NCBI GenBank assembly: GCA_944380545.1
Contig: CALWHV010000004.1
Location: 82,664-146,663 of the forward strand
Direction of reading: 5' to 3'
From: an uncultured Eubacterium sp.
GTDB lineage: Bacteria; Bacillota; Clostridia; Oscillospirales; Acutalibacteraceae
Length of the DNA stretch: 64,000 nucleotides
Shown here: positions 52,039-60,095 of the stretch, piece after piece
How the letters are laid out: the number at the start of each line of letters is the position of its first letter
How positions within the stretch are numbered: the stretch's first letter is position 1
Position numbers and translations under genes: made by a program
The notes under the pieces: model-generated
Databases searched by the model: none
Told to the model about the DNA's origin: nothing
Seen by the model: only the letters and a program-made list of their open reading frames with translations

Positions 52039-52793
52039 GAACTTAAGAGGTGGCTGGTAAATCGCAGGGTTTCCGCTAAAGGGGCATGTGCATATAACTG
52101 ATTGCCGGATAAAGGTTATGATTTATATGCTGAACAGCCAGGCCAAACGGTACGGTTTGTTTCTTTATGGTAGTTAGACCAAGGAAATCAAAAGCGAAAT
52201 ATTAAGTAACCTAAGGGTGTTCGTAAAAGCAAAATTCCTTAACGGTAAGCTTTGGTCAAAAGATCAAATTCAAAAGCTAAGTCTAAGGAACCGATTGCAC
52301 AGATCAGCCACGAAAGTTCAAATGGATTTTTCAGAAAAGGAGGCATTTGTCCAATGGATGTAGAACCTGTTCAGACAAACGCCTGCATAGTGCTCAGGTA
52401 ACATAACGGATGTTTGCACCGACAGAATATTGCCGGAAGTAGTGGCAAGGGCGGGTGCGTGCTTTATCAAGCGATTTAAAAAGTTATTGCAGGATACCAT
52501 AAACGGGCACACAGGCGTAAAATTAAATTTCAGATAGATGTGTGTTTATTGATTTAATATAGGCTTAAACCTGCAAAAGCCTGAAGTTCATCTTCAATAT
52601 CAAACAAATCATTAAGTAAAGGATTTATTCCAATGGGCTAACAAAACTTAAATCATAATAATATTTAATTCAAGAGGTGGTTCCTATGTTAAGGAAATTC
52701 ATCCGGTTGATTAAATAAATTTATGGGGTAAGTCCAATGTACAGTTAAATTTAATATCCAAGGCTCCCGGCGGTGTTCGCCGGGAGTTTTTTT
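52039..52793 (+). ncRNA. Candidate giant structured non-coding RNA (about 750 nt)
   Basis: The 755-base unit between a good promoter and a strong terminator has no open frame longer than short random ones on the plus strand. Complementary segments are numerous: 52050-52058 with 52303-52311 (9 bp, closing a 262-nt 5' domain), 52090-52097 with 52123-52130 (8 bp), 52177-52182 with 52252-52257, 52430-52434 with 52444-52448, 52508-52513 with 52539-52544, 52561-52566 with 52577-52582, 52582-52586 with 52592-52596, and 52622-52627 with 52649-52654. A perfect 7-bp match of 52286-52292 to 52679-52685 would link the 5' domain to the 3' part as a pseudoknot. AAGAGGTGG occurs at both 52045 and 52672. Size suits the ROOL/GOLLD/OLE class of large bacterial RNAs, but I cannot match it to one by eye. 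A ten-codon frame (ATG 52686) behind the second copy might be a leader peptide. Confidence 0.65.
52764..52793 (+). terminator. Terminator of the large non-coding RNA
   Basis: CTCCCGGCG and CGCCGGGAG form a perfect 9-bp stem with a GTGTT loop, followed by seven T residues. Confidence 0.95.
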
Positions 52794-52815
52794 GCGTTTT
52801 CCGCTCCTGCCGCGC

Positions 52816-52845
52816 TTGACATACTGTGCGTTATGTTAGTATAAT
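52816..52845 (+). promoter_or_regulatory. Promoter of the DUF6056-uxaB-uxaA operon
   Basis: TTGACA (52816-52821) and TATAAT (52840-52845) with an 18-base spacer. Confidence 0.85.
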
Positions 52846-52913
52846 TCTTATATCAAGGCTGTTGATTGCGGCAGCTGCTTCGCCGTCGCCGGCGGCATTG
52901 TCGGAGTGCTTTT

Positions 52914-54269
52914 ATGAATATCAAATCAAATAAAAAACTGATACTTTATATATTCGCCGCCGCGTTTTTCGCGCTGTTTTATTATTTTCTCCCCCTTGCC
53001 GGAGACGATTGGGCTTGGGGCTCTCAAATCGGGCTTGATCGCCTTGCTTCGGGGTTTGACGGCTATAACGGCAGGTATCTCGGAAATATCCTTATTATTC
53101 TTATTACCCGATTTGTTTTTTTAAAAGTGCTTGTTTGCAGCGCTTTTATGCTTCTTCTTGTGTTTATCCTCGGCAAGATATTCGATTCCTTTAATTATAT
53201 CAAAAGCAGCTCGCTTAATTTTATGCTCGCGTTTTCTTTTGTTTTGCTTTTGGCTTTGCCGAATCAGATCTCTTTCGGCGGCGTTCAGCCTTTTCAGATT
53301 TTCGGTTCAACCGTCGCGTGGCTCAGCGGCTTTACTAATTATGTTGTGCCGTCTGTGCTGATTCTCGTCGCGTATTATTTTATTATCTGTACCCGCGCTC
53401 AAAGCGCGCCGCTTTATGTTCTGCTGTTTTTTATCGGCGCTGCGTCCTGCCTTTGCGTGGAGCATTACACGCTGTTTTGCCTGCTGTTCGGTGCAGGCAC
53501 TGCGGCGTACAGATATTTTTTCAAAAAAAGACTGTGCAAAAAATCACTTTCGTTTTTTCTCGGCTCAGCCGCAGGCGCGGCGCTTATGTTTACTAACAGC
53601 TCTTACAGATTGATGCAAAAGGGCGATGTTTCCGAAAATCAAAGAGCTGTCGGCTTTTTTGATTCCTTTAAAAATTACGCCTCTTATATATTTCCCTCCG
53701 GCACGAGCAACGCTGCCGTAATATCGCTCGGAGCGTTGATTTGCGTAATCATCGCGGCGGTGCTGCTTTTGCTTTTTGTAAAATCATACAGGGCTTTTAA
53801 AAACGGCTCGCTTTTGCGGCTGCTTCCCGTTATCTGTATGGCGGTGATGACCCTGCCCCTGCTTTTCACAAACAGCGGCAAGGAGGTCTACTTAACCGCG
53901 CCGCGCTGCTATTTCCTGCAATATTTTATGCTTGTGATATATATCTACTCCTCTGCTTTTGCAAAACGGCGGGGCAAACAGGTGAGCAAGCGGTTCAAGC
54001 GCTCTTCGTGCGTCTGCTTTGCCGCGCTGGCGCTTTTTACCTGCGTGAATTATGCTATGCTCGGCTTCGTCGGCGCTGTTAGGGATAAAACAGTAAAGCG
54101 CACCGCCGCGGAAAGCGGCGCTGTAGAGATAGTGGAGTATCCGAGCTATATTGAAAGCCTCCAGTGGGCAAGCAATTCAATGAAAAGCGGCACTTATCTT
54201 GAAAGGTATAAAAGCTTTAAGGATATTGACGGCAGGGAAATCATCTTTGTTGAGCGGGAGCTGATATAA
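52914..54269 (+). CDS. DUF6056-like multi-pass membrane protein
   Basis: This 451-residue protein has about ten transmembrane helices. The first extracytoplasmic loop begins LAGDDWAWG (about 28-36), with NGRYLGN shortly after (about 53-59). An acidic DDW plus an RYLGN motif in the first loop is the pattern of DUF6056 and other GT-C-like glycosyltransferase relatives. The C-terminal 60 residues are extracytoplasmic and soluble (IVEYPSYIESLQWASN and onward). Enzymatic activity is inferred only. The start is ATG 52914 behind GGAG; the longer frame from 52866 lacks a ribosome site. It overlaps uxaB by one base, so it is translationally coupled to sugar-acid catabolism genes. Confidence 0.65.
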   Translation: MNIKSNKKLILYIFAAAFFALFYYFLPLAGDDWAWGSQIGLDRLASGFDGYNGRYLGNILIILITRFVFLKVLVCSAFMLLLVFILGKIFDSFNYIKSSSLNFMLAFSFVLLLALPNQISFGGVQPFQIFGSTVAWLSGFTNYVVPSVLILVAYYFIICTRAQSAPLYVLLFFIGAASCLCVEHYTLFCLLFGAGTAAYRYFFKKRLCKKSLSFFLGSAAGAALMFTNSSYRLMQKGDVSENQRAVGFFDSFKNYASYIFPSGTSNAAVISLGALICVIIAAVLLLLFVKSYRAFKNGSLLRLLPVICMAVMTLPLLFTNSGKEVYLTAPRCYFLQYFMLVIYIYSSAFAKRRGKQVSKRFKRSSCVCFAALALFTCVNYAMLGFVGAVRDKTVKRTAAESGAVEIVEYPSYIESLQWASNSMKSGTYLERYKSFKDIDGREIIFVERELI

Positions 54270-55690
54270 TGAGCTGTAAAGGCGGCAATTCGGAATTTCA
54301 AAGCGTTCTGCCCGTGAAGGTCATCCAGTTCGGGCAGGGGAATTTTCTGCGCGCGTTTGCAGAGCCGATCATTCAAAAAATGAACGATTCGGGGATTTTC
54401 GGCGGCAGCGTCGTTATCGTTAAGCCGACGCCCAGAGCCGAGGCGCAAAGCCTGAAAGCGACCGGCTGCCGTTATACCGTTGTTGAGCGCGGCCCGCAGG
54501 GCGGCAGGCTTGTTGAGCGCGCCGTGAAAATGAACTGCGTGCGCGATTATATAAATCCATATGAAACGCCGCAAAGGCTCATTGATTATTTTTTGCAAAA
54601 AAGCGTCGGCGTAGTCATCTCAAACACTACCGAGGCGGGAATAGTCTATTCGCCAGGCGAGCGTTTTGAGGATTTCCCGAACTTCTCCTATCCCGCAAAG
54701 CTCTGCCGGCTGCTTTATGAACGCTACCTCGCTTTCGGCTCTGACGCAGGGCTGCTTGTTCTTCCTGTCGAGCTTATAGAAAATAACGGCGCAAAGCTGC
54801 TTCAATGCGTAAAGCTATACGCCGCCGATTGGAGTCTCGGCGCGGATTTTATTTCTTTTCTTGATAACGATTGCCGCTTTTGCTCCACACTGGTAGACAG
54901 GATCGTTACAGGTCATCCGCGTTCCTCGGATGAAAAAGAGCTTTACAGCCGCCTCGGGTATGAAGACCCCTTTGCCGTTTGCTGCGAGCCGTACCTTTCC
55001 TGGATAATCACCTCCGGCGGCGAGGAGCTTTTTCCGGCTCATAAAGTATTTAAAGATGTTAAATGGGTGAGCGACGCCGCGCCGTATCGTGAAAGAAAGG
55101 TAAGGATATTAAACGGCACGCACACGCTGTGCGCTGCCGCTTCGCTTCTTTGCAAAGTGGATACCGTGCGCGATATGATGAACGATAAGGATATTCGCAC
55201 TCTTGCCGAAAGAGCACTCAAAGAGGAGATCATCCCAACCTTGAGGCTTGAGCCAAAAGAGCTTGAGGAGTATAAAAACACCGTGTTTGAGCGGTTTGAA
55301 AATCCTTTTATCAGGCACCGGCTTGAGGATATTATGCTCAACTGCGTTTCAAAATTCAAAACGCGCTGCCTGCCCTCGGTTCTTGACACCGTTAAGGCGG
55401 GAGGAGAGCCGAAAATGCTTGCGTTTTCGCTCGCCGCGCTTCTGTTTTATTATAAGAGCGCGATTTCCTGCGGCAGGGCGTCCTCTCTACGCGATGAAAG
55501 TGATGTTGTAAACGCGTTTTCAGCCGCAGCTAAAACGGATGATTTCGTTTCCTGCGTTTTGCAAAATGAATCTCTTTGGGGCGTTTCGTTGACGGATTCG
55601 GCTTCATTTGCAGAAAATGTACGCCGCTTCTTTGACGATATCGAAACGCTGACGGCGCGCACTGCGCTCAGAAAGGCACTTTATGAATGA
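54269..55690 (+). CDS. uxaB: Tagaturonate reductase (altronate oxidoreductase)
   Basis: This 473-residue enzyme belongs to the mannitol dehydrogenase superfamily. It has VKVIQFGQGNFLRAFAEPII (about 17-36; nucleotide-binding and UxaB-type FGQGNFLRAF motif), SNTTEAGI (about 118-125), VLPVELIENNG and the active-site segment RKVRILNGTHTLCAAASLL (about 276-294), in which the lysine and Asn/His pair are expected. It reduces D-tagaturonate to D-altronate with NADH in galacturonate degradation. It overlaps both the upstream membrane protein gene (one base) and uxaA (eight bases). uxaC (uronate isomerase) and kdgK are not in the window. Confidence 0.93.
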   Translation: MSCKGGNSEFQSVLPVKVIQFGQGNFLRAFAEPIIQKMNDSGIFGGSVVIVKPTPRAEAQSLKATGCRYTVVERGPQGGRLVERAVKMNCVRDYINPYETPQRLIDYFLQKSVGVVISNTTEAGIVYSPGERFEDFPNFSYPAKLCRLLYERYLAFGSDAGLLVLPVELIENNGAKLLQCVKLYAADWSLGADFISFLDNDCRFCSTLVDRIVTGHPRSSDEKELYSRLGYEDPFAVCCEPYLSWIITSGGEELFPAHKVFKDVKWVSDAAPYRERKVRILNGTHTLCAAASLLCKVDTVRDMMNDKDIRTLAERALKEEIIPTLRLEPKELEEYKNTVFERFENPFIRHRLEDIMLNCVSKFKTRCLPSVLDTVKAGGEPKMLAFSLAALLFYYKSAISCGRASSLRDESDVVNAFSAAAKTDDFVSCVLQNESLWGVSLTDSASFAENVRRFFDDIETLTARTALRKALYE

Positions 55691-57152
55691 TATTTACCGC
55701 ATAAACGAAAAAGATAATGTTGCCGTCGCTCTTCGCGATCTGAAAAAAGGGGAGTCGCTCGGCAATATAATTCTTAAAAACGATGTTCCGTTCGGGCATA
55801 AGCTCCTTTTATGCGATTTAAAGGCGGGCGATGATGTCGTCAAATACGGCTGCTCGATAGGAAAGGCATCGCGCGATATAAGCGCCGGCGAGTATGTTCA
55901 CACGCATAATCTTTCCTCCGCGCTCTGTGATAAGCTGTCCTATGCAGCTCCCTGCGAGTTCAAGGCGTATTCGCCGCAAAGCAGCGGCCTGACTTTCAGC
56001 GGCTTTGAGCGCGAAAACGGCGCCGTGGGCATCAGAAACGATGTTTGGATTATTCCCACGGTGGGCTGCGTGGGCATGCTTTGCGAGCGCATTGCCGCCG
56101 CCGCTTCAAAAAAGCTCAAAGCCAAGACGGGCGAAATCAAGGTCGTATCCCACCCATACGGCTGCTCGCAGCTCGGAGGCGACCTTGAATATACCGCACG
56201 CACGCTCGCAGCGCTTGCCGAGCATCCTAACGCGGGCGGCGTGCTGCTCGTCTCCCTCGGCTGTGAAAACAATGATTTTTCATATTTTAAGCAGTTTCTT
56301 AAAAATCCCGAAAGCAAAAGGCTCAGGTTTTTGACGACGCAAAACGAAACGGACGAGCTGACCGCCGGCGAACGGTTTGTCTGTGAGCTTTATGAGGCAG
56401 TCAAGGCCGAAAAACGCGCGCCTTTTGATCTGTCGCGCCTTTGCGTCGGGCTCAAATGCGGCGGGTCGGATGCGTTTTCGGGCATCACGGCTAACGCCCT
56501 TTGCGGCCTTGCCGCGGATAAGCTCTCATCACTCGGAGCATCGTTTCTTCTCTCCGAAACGCCGGAGATGTTCGGCGCGGAACATATTTTGATGTCACGC
56601 GCCGTCAGCCGCGAGGTGTTCGGCGACATCAGCAAAATGGTGAATTCATTTAAGGAATATTATATTTCCCATAATCAGCCGGTAAACGAAAACCCATCGC
56701 CCGGAAACAGGGCGGGCGGCATAACAACGCTAGAGGAAAAAAGCCTCGGCTGCGTTCAAAAGGGCGGCTTTGTTCCCGTCACCGGCGTGCTAAAAACAGG
56801 CGAAAGGGCTTGCGGCGGCGGTCTGCGGCTCGTTGCGTCGCCGGGCAACGATATGGTGTCTTCCACCTGTCTTGCCGCCTGCGGCGCGCAGCTCATTCTT
56901 TTCACAACAGGCAGGGGAACTCCGTTCGGCTCGGTCGTGCCCACCGTTAAGATATCCTCTAATTCCGCGCTTGCAAAAAGAAAGCCCGGCTGGATAGACC
57001 TTGACGCCGGCAGAATGCTCGGCGGCAGCGCAAAGGAGCTTTTAAACGAGCTTGCGGCATTGATTTTAGAGGTCGCCTCCGGCAGAAAAACAAAAAATGA
57101 AATAAACGGCTTTTATGACGCCGCGATTTGGAAAAACGGCGTCACACTTTGA
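55683..57152 (+). CDS. uxaA: Altronate dehydratase
   Basis: This 489-residue lyase converts D-altronate to 2-keto-3-deoxygluconate. The N-terminal SAF-like domain (1-95) contains the characteristic VPFGHKLLLCDLKAGDDVVKYG. The catalytic half begins GLTFSGFERENGAVGIRN and includes LSLGCENN-like VSLGCENNDFSYF, VGLKCGGSDAFSGITANALC and FTTGRGTPFGSVVPTVKISS. Length is as expected for fused UxaA. Metal ligands are presumably the conserved Cys/His residues in these motifs. It completes the operon begun by the DUF6056-like gene; the valS T-box promoter starts eight bases after its stop. Confidence 0.94.
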   Translation: MNDIYRINEKDNVAVALRDLKKGESLGNIILKNDVPFGHKLLLCDLKAGDDVVKYGCSIGKASRDISAGEYVHTHNLSSALCDKLSYAAPCEFKAYSPQSSGLTFSGFERENGAVGIRNDVWIIPTVGCVGMLCERIAAAASKKLKAKTGEIKVVSHPYGCSQLGGDLEYTARTLAALAEHPNAGGVLLVSLGCENNDFSYFKQFLKNPESKRLRFLTTQNETDELTAGERFVCELYEAVKAEKRAPFDLSRLCVGLKCGGSDAFSGITANALCGLAADKLSSLGASFLLSETPEMFGAEHILMSRAVSREVFGDISKMVNSFKEYYISHNQPVNENPSPGNRAGGITTLEEKSLGCVQKGGFVPVTGVLKTGERACGGGLRLVASPGNDMVSSTCLAACGAQLILFTTGRGTPFGSVVPTVKISSNSALAKRKPGWIDLDAGRMLGGSAKELLNELAALILEVASGRKTKNEINGFYDAAIWKNGVTL

Positions 57153-57159
57153 CGCGGGG

Positions 57160-57188
57160 TTGACAAGCGCCGATTTATTTGCTAATAT
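57160..57188 (+). promoter_or_regulatory. Promoter of the valS T-box transcript
   Basis: TTGACA (57160-57165) and TAATAT (57183-57188) with a 17-base spacer. Confidence 0.8.
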
Positions 57189-57194
57189 ATTTTC

Positions 57195-57430
57195 AATATT
57201 TAACGGCTATGAAAAAGAGGAGTATTTTTCCGCTTGCCGCCAGAGAGCAGCCGGTCGGTGCAAGGCTGCGGGCAATGAAAAAGAAGGTAGCTTTTGAGCC
57301 GGCAGGGTGAAAAACAAAGTAGCCACGCCCGTTTCCCGCGTTAAGGGTCAAAGCGGCGCATTATGCGCAATTTGAGTGGTACCGCGGAATATGCTTTCGT
57401 CTCAATTCGGGCGAAGGCATTTTTATTTTT
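57195..57430 (+). ncRNA. T-box leader controlling valS
   Basis: The leader contains the near-invariant T-box sequence TGGTACCGCG at 57377-57386, an upstream Stem I region with AGAGAG and GGTGCAAGG elements (about 57240-57275), and a terminator that competes with the antiterminator. Uncharged tRNA-Val would pair with the specifier codon and the T-box bulge to allow read-through. A GTA triplet in the AAGGTAGC stretch near 57286 is a plausible valine specifier, but I did not derive the full Stem I fold. Its place 40 bases before valS supports the assignment. Confidence 0.9.
57391..57430 (+). terminator. Regulated terminator of the valS T-box
   Basis: ATGCTTTCGTCT pairs with GGGCGAAGGCAT (with G-U pairs) around a six-base loop and runs into TTTTATTTTTTT. 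Confidence 0.88.
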
Positions 57431-57469
57431 TTAAAATTAAAGCGGCTCAGCCGCACAGGAGTTGATTTT

Positions 57470-60094
57470 ATGGCAAAAGAGCTTGCAAAGCAGTACGATC
57501 CCGCCGATGTGGAGGACCGCACCTATAAATTCTGGGTGGACGGCGGCTATTTTCACGCCGAGGTAAACGAAGGCAAAAAGCCTTATACTATCGTTATCCC
57601 GCCTCCGAACATCACTGGGCAGCTTCATATGGGCCACGCGCTTGATAATACGCTTCAGGATATCCTTATCCGCTGGCGCAGGATGCAGGGCTTCGAGGCG
57701 CTCTGGCTCCCCGGCACGGACCACGCCTCAATAGCAACAGAGGCAAAGATCGTTGAGGCAATGCGTGCCGAGGGCTTAACTAAAGAGGATATCGGCAGAG
57801 ATGCATTTCTCAAGCGCGCCTGGGCGTGGAAGGAGCAGTACGGCTCCAGAATAATAGAGCAGCTCAAAAAAATGGGCTCCTCCTGCGATTGGCAAAGAGA
57901 GCGCTTCACTATGGACGAGGGCTGCTCAAAGGCTGTTAAAGAGGTGTTCGTAAATCTCTATAACAAAGGCCTTATCTACCGCGGCGAGCGTATGGTAAAC
58001 TGGTGCCCGCACTGCCGCACAACCATATCGGACGCCGAGGTTGAGTACGAGGATCAGGCGGGCAATTTCTGGCACCTGCGCTATCCGTTCAAGGACGGCA
58101 GCGGCTTTGTTGAGCTTGCCACCACAAGGCCGGAAACGATGCTCGGCGATACCGCCGTTGCAGTAAACCCGAACGATGAGCGCTATAAGGACATAATCGG
58201 CAAAACCCTTATCCTGCCGATAGTTCACAGAGAGATACCCGTCGTTGCCGATGATTATGTTGATGTTGAGTTCGGCACCGGCGTCGTAAAGATCACGCCC
58301 GCGCACGACCCCAACGATTACGAGGTCGGTCTGCGCCACGGCCTTGAGATAATCGATGTGATGACGGACGACGGCCATATCGCCGAGGGCTGGGGCAAGT
58401 ACAGCGGTATGGACCGCTACGAGTGCCGCAGGGAGATAGTTAAGGATCTTGAGGCGGAGGGCGCGCTCATTAAGGTAGAGGATTACAGCCATAATGTCGG
58501 CACCTGCTACCGCTGCCACTCCACCATCGAGCCACGCCTTTCAAAGCAGTGGTTCGTAAAGATGCAGCCGCTCGCAGAGCCCGCCGTAAAGGTCGTAAAG
58601 GACGGCAGCGTCAAATTCGTTCCCGAAAGATTCAGCAAAACCTATTATCACTGGATGGAAAATATCAAGGATTGGTGCATTTCCCGCCAGCTCTGGTGGG
58701 GTCACAGAATACCTGCTTATTATTGCGCCGACTGCGGCGAGGTGATCGTTTCAAAAGAGGATGTTCACACCTGCCCCAAATGCTCCTCTCACAATGTTGA
58801 GCAGGATCCGGACACGCTCGACACCTGGTTTTCGTCCGCACTCTGGCCGTTCAGCACTCTCGGCTGGCCGGATAAAACGCCGGAGCTTGAATATTTCTAT
58901 CCCACAAATACGCTCGTAACCGGCTATGATATAATCTTCTTCTGGGTCGCCAGAATGATTTTCTCCGCCGTTGAGCACACCGGCTCGGTGCCGTTTGATA
59001 CGGTGCTCATCCACGGCCTTGTGCGCGACGCGCAGGGAAGAAAAATGAGCAAATCTCTCGGAAACGGCATAGACCCGCTTGAGATAATCGGCGAATACGG
59101 GGCGGATGCGCTGCGCTTTACGCTTGCAACCGGCAATTCGCCCGGAAACGATATGCGCTTTTCGGACGATAAGGTAAAGGCGTCGCGCAATTTTGCCAAC
59201 AAGCTTTGGAACGCCGCCAGGTTCGTGCTTATGTACCTCGGCGATGATTACAGCTTTAACGGTCTGCCGCAGGAGCTTGCTCCCGAGGATAAATGGATAA
59301 TTTCAAAGGTCAATACGCTTGCCGCCGATGTCACGGCAAATCTTGAAAAGTTTGAACTTGGCATCGCGATCCAGAAGCTCTATGATTTCATCTGGGATGT
59401 TTTCTGCGATTGGTATATAGAGATTTCAAAGATCAGGCTTCAAAGCGGCGAGGGCGCAGAAACCGCAAAGGCTGTGCTCGTCTATGTCCTTACGGATATT
59501 TTAAAGCTGCTGCATCCGTTTATGCCGTTTATAACGGAGGAGATCTATCAGGCGCTCCCGCACGACTGCGCGTCAATTATGATTTCAAGCTGGCCGAAAT
59601 ACGACAGCGCGCTTGATTTCGCCGCCGAGGAGCAGCAGATAGAAAAGATAATGCAGGCTGTAAGGGCAATAAGAAACCGCAGAGCCGAGATGAATATACC
59701 GCCGAGTAAAAAGGCCGCTGTTTTTGTTGAAACAGACGATGTGAACACCTTCACCTACGGCGCCGAATTTATAAAACGCCTTGCCTCTGCCTCCGATGTT
59801 TCTGTGTCCGATTGTGTGAATAACACCGAAAACTGCGTTTCAATCGTTACGGACAGCGCCAGGATCTTCATCCCTATGGGTGAGCTCGTCGATTTTGAGG
59901 CGGAAAAAAAGCGCCTTCAAAAGGAGCTTGCCGCCGCGCAGGATAAGCTTGATTTCATAAACAAAAAGCTTTCAAACCCCGGCTTCGTCGGCAAAGCGCC
60001 GCAAAAGGTTGTGGAGCAAAACCGTGCGGACGCCGCTAAGCTTGAGGAAAAGATAACCGGCTTAAAGGAATCCTTAAGCTCGCTCGGAGAATGA
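57470..60094 (+). CDS. valS: Valine-tRNA ligase
   Basis: This 874-residue class I synthetase has the HIGH-type motif PPNITGQLHMGHALDNT (about 44-60), the CP1 editing domain (around 190-330, with TTRPETMLGDTAVAVNP), KMSKS in GRKMSKSLGNG (about 523-533), the anticodon-binding domain and the C-terminal coiled-coil arm (DFEAEKKRLQKELAAAQDKL, about 805-870). All segments are present and the length is normal. GGAG lies seven to eight bases before the ATG. Transcription is controlled by the T-box ahead of it. folC begins two bases after its stop. Confidence 0.98.
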   Translation: MAKELAKQYDPADVEDRTYKFWVDGGYFHAEVNEGKKPYTIVIPPPNITGQLHMGHALDNTLQDILIRWRRMQGFEALWLPGTDHASIATEAKIVEAMRAEGLTKEDIGRDAFLKRAWAWKEQYGSRIIEQLKKMGSSCDWQRERFTMDEGCSKAVKEVFVNLYNKGLIYRGERMVNWCPHCRTTISDAEVEYEDQAGNFWHLRYPFKDGSGFVELATTRPETMLGDTAVAVNPNDERYKDIIGKTLILPIVHREIPVVADDYVDVEFGTGVVKITPAHDPNDYEVGLRHGLEIIDVMTDDGHIAEGWGKYSGMDRYECRREIVKDLEAEGALIKVEDYSHNVGTCYRCHSTIEPRLSKQWFVKMQPLAEPAVKVVKDGSVKFVPERFSKTYYHWMENIKDWCISRQLWWGHRIPAYYCADCGEVIVSKEDVHTCPKCSSHNVEQDPDTLDTWFSSALWPFSTLGWPDKTPELEYFYPTNTLVTGYDIIFFWVARMIFSAVEHTGSVPFDTVLIHGLVRDAQGRKMSKSLGNGIDPLEIIGEYGADALRFTLATGNSPGNDMRFSDDKVKASRNFANKLWNAARFVLMYLGDDYSFNGLPQELAPEDKWIISKVNTLAADVTANLEKFELGIAIQKLYDFIWDVFCDWYIEISKIRLQSGEGAETAKAVLVYVLTDILKLLHPFMPFITEEIYQALPHDCASIMISSWPKYDSALDFAAEEQQIEKIMQAVRAIRNRRAEMNIPPSKKAAVFVETDDVNTFTYGAEFIKRLASASDVSVSDCVNNTENCVSIVTDSARIFIPMGELVDFEAEKKRLQKELAAAQDKLDFINKKLSNPGFVGKAPQKVVEQNRADAAKLEEKITGLKESLSSLGE

Positions 60095-60095
60095 T

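Noticed and set aside
52318..52512. Minus-strand 64-residue frame inside the large RNA
   Set aside because: No ribosome binding site, no recognisable motif, and it opposes the transcript defined by promoter and terminator.
52039..52793. tmRNA, RNase P RNA, SRP RNA or group I/II intron as identity of the large RNA
   Set aside because: None of the conserved phrases I know for these RNAs was found, and no intron-encoded protein or domain V-like hairpin is present.
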